Part shown: positions 63,209-64,000 of the stretch, one piece after another | Position numbering within the stretch: the stretch's first letter is position 1 | How the letters are laid out: every line of letters begins with the position of its first letter | DNA from: SMWN01 sp965221455 | GTDB lineage: Bacteria > Pseudomonadota > Gammaproteobacteria > Eutrophobiales > Eutrophobiaceae | Direction of reading: 5' to 3' | Assembly (NCBI GenBank): GCA_965221455.1 | Contig: OZ244890.1 | Span: forward strand, 2,046,001 to 2,110,000 | Length of the DNA: 64,000 nt | Notes under the pieces: model-generated | Database searches by the model: none | What the model saw: only the letters and a program-made list of their open reading frames with translations | Told to the model about the DNA's origin: nothing | Translations under genes and position numbers: made by a program

Positions 63209-64000
63209 TTGATTTTTTACAACATCTTTTCGCGTTCGTTTTTACACTGGGTATTCTGATAACTTTTCATGAGTTCGGACACTTTTGGGTCGCCAGAAAG
63301 TGCGATGTCAAAATCCTGACTTTTTCAATCGGATTCGGTAAACCGCTATGGTCAATAAACTTTGGTCAGGATAAAAGTAAATTGGTTGTTGCAGCATTAC
63401 CTTTGGGTGGCTATGTAAAGATGTTGGATGAACGTGAGAGCAAAGTTCCGGAGTCTGAACTGGATCGAGCCTTCAACAGAAAATCATTGGCTCAACGGAC
63501 GGCGATTGTCCTGGCGGGGCCCGTGTTTAATTTTATTTTCGCCATAGTGGCATTCTGGATCATGTTTATAGTTGGACTTTCAGGATTGAAGCCGATTGTA
63601 GAAGCTGTTGAAGAAGGCTCAATTGCGTACCATGCCGGTTTTAATGAGGGTGTTGAGATCATTGCCGTTGATTCACGAGAAACAAAAACATGGGCAATGG
63701 TAATGGATGTTTTTATTGGCAGAATCATTGATGGTGGCAAGGTAGATGTTTACGTTCGTGATAACTCGGTGGTTAAAGTGCTGATGGTTAATCTTGAAGG
63801 TTTATACATTGATGATATGGAAGAGCAGGATTTGTTGAGTCAGCTTGGGATTATACCGAAGAGTATTAAAGTGCCCGCCATCATAGGGAAACTGCATTCT
63901 GGATTACCGGCGGATGATGCAGGTTTGCTCAAAGGGGATTTGATACTCTCCGCAAACGGCAAACCAATAAATGATTGGCGGCAATGGGTAAAATATGTAC
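63205..64000 (+). CDS. rseP: Site-2 zinc metalloprotease RseP, 3' partial
   Basis: Cuts the anti-sigma factor RseA within the membrane during the envelope stress response. The visible 265 residues contain the first membrane helix with the zinc motif HEFGH (residues 22-26), LPLGGYVKM, the second helix region, and two PDZ-like domains at about 110-200 and after 215. The third and fourth helices and the LDG motif lie beyond the window. The ATG overlaps the dxr stop. Confidence 0.95.
   Translation, partial: MIDFLQHLFAFVFTLGILITFHEFGHFWVARKCDVKILTFSIGFGKPLWSINFGQDKSKLVVAALPLGGYVKMLDERESKVPESELDRAFNRKSLAQRTAIVLAGPVFNFIFAIVAFWIMFIVGLSGLKPIVEAVEEGSIAYHAGFNEGVEIIAVDSRETKTWAMVMDVFIGRIIDGGKVDVYVRDNSVVKVLMVNLEGLYIDDMEEQDLLSQLGIIPKSIKVPAIIGKLHSGLPADDAGLLKGDLILSANGKPINDWRQWVKYV

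Overview
The window reads as a chromosomal segment of a gammaproteobacterium. MutH, SohB, GlnD, a PilJ/ChpA-type chemosensory cluster and the block rpsB-tsf-pyrH-frr-uppS-cdsA-dxr-rseP all point there. NuoN is followed by a DUF2818-type gene, as in beta- and some gammaproteobacterial complex I operons. The DNA is moderately AT-rich by eye, except for a GC-richer patch near 33.1-34.6 kb. No rRNA, tRNA or CRISPR array was seen.

Layout. 1-11 kb: the 3' part of an AlkB-like dioxygenase gene overlaps nuoG, followed by nuoHIJKLMN and a twice-frameshifted DUF2818 gene. 11-18.3 kb (minus strand): NhaA, a secreted rhodanese, a secreted protein joining a cyanovirin-type domain to a c-heme site, Psd, then a PCuAC / YVTN-propeller / MxaD-like exported trio. 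18.6-22.3 kb: glycerate kinase, AvtA and SohB. 23-29.9 kb (minus strand): a cNMP-binding protein, an 80-residue unknown, a CheW, a PilJ-like receptor and a large ChpA-like kinase with a fused receiver. 30-34.6 kb: TauE/SafE permease, MsrA, PilZ-like protein, a membrane-anchored coiled-coil protein and a decayed Calx-beta/dockerin-like surface-protein gene. 34.7-41.6 kb (minus strand): MtaB, HDAC-family deacetylase, Prc, TPR protein, FKBP and an SGNH lipoprotein, next to a comF remnant.

41.9-51.8 kb is a defence island: NYN-LOTUS protein, HsdR, HsdS, a PrrC-type anticodon nuclease, a scar of truncated hsdM joined to truncated hsdS, a HigB / HigA-ImmA toxin-antitoxin pair, and an intact hsdM. 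PrrC is the most notable gene. In known systems it is a tRNA-cleaving backup that is held silent by a type I restriction enzyme and released when a phage inhibits that enzyme. Here the usual coupling of prrC to hsdM is broken and a toxin-antitoxin pair lies in the gap.

52-57 kb (minus strand) is the tight cluster map-glnD-mutH-dusA. 57-64 kb (plus strand) is rpsB to rseP, covering translation, nucleotide, isoprenoid, phospholipid and envelope-stress functions; rseP runs off the end. Three short dispersed inverted repeats (13.3, 41.5 and 45.8 kb) lie near rearranged genes, and one of them supplies the N-terminal codons of hsdS.
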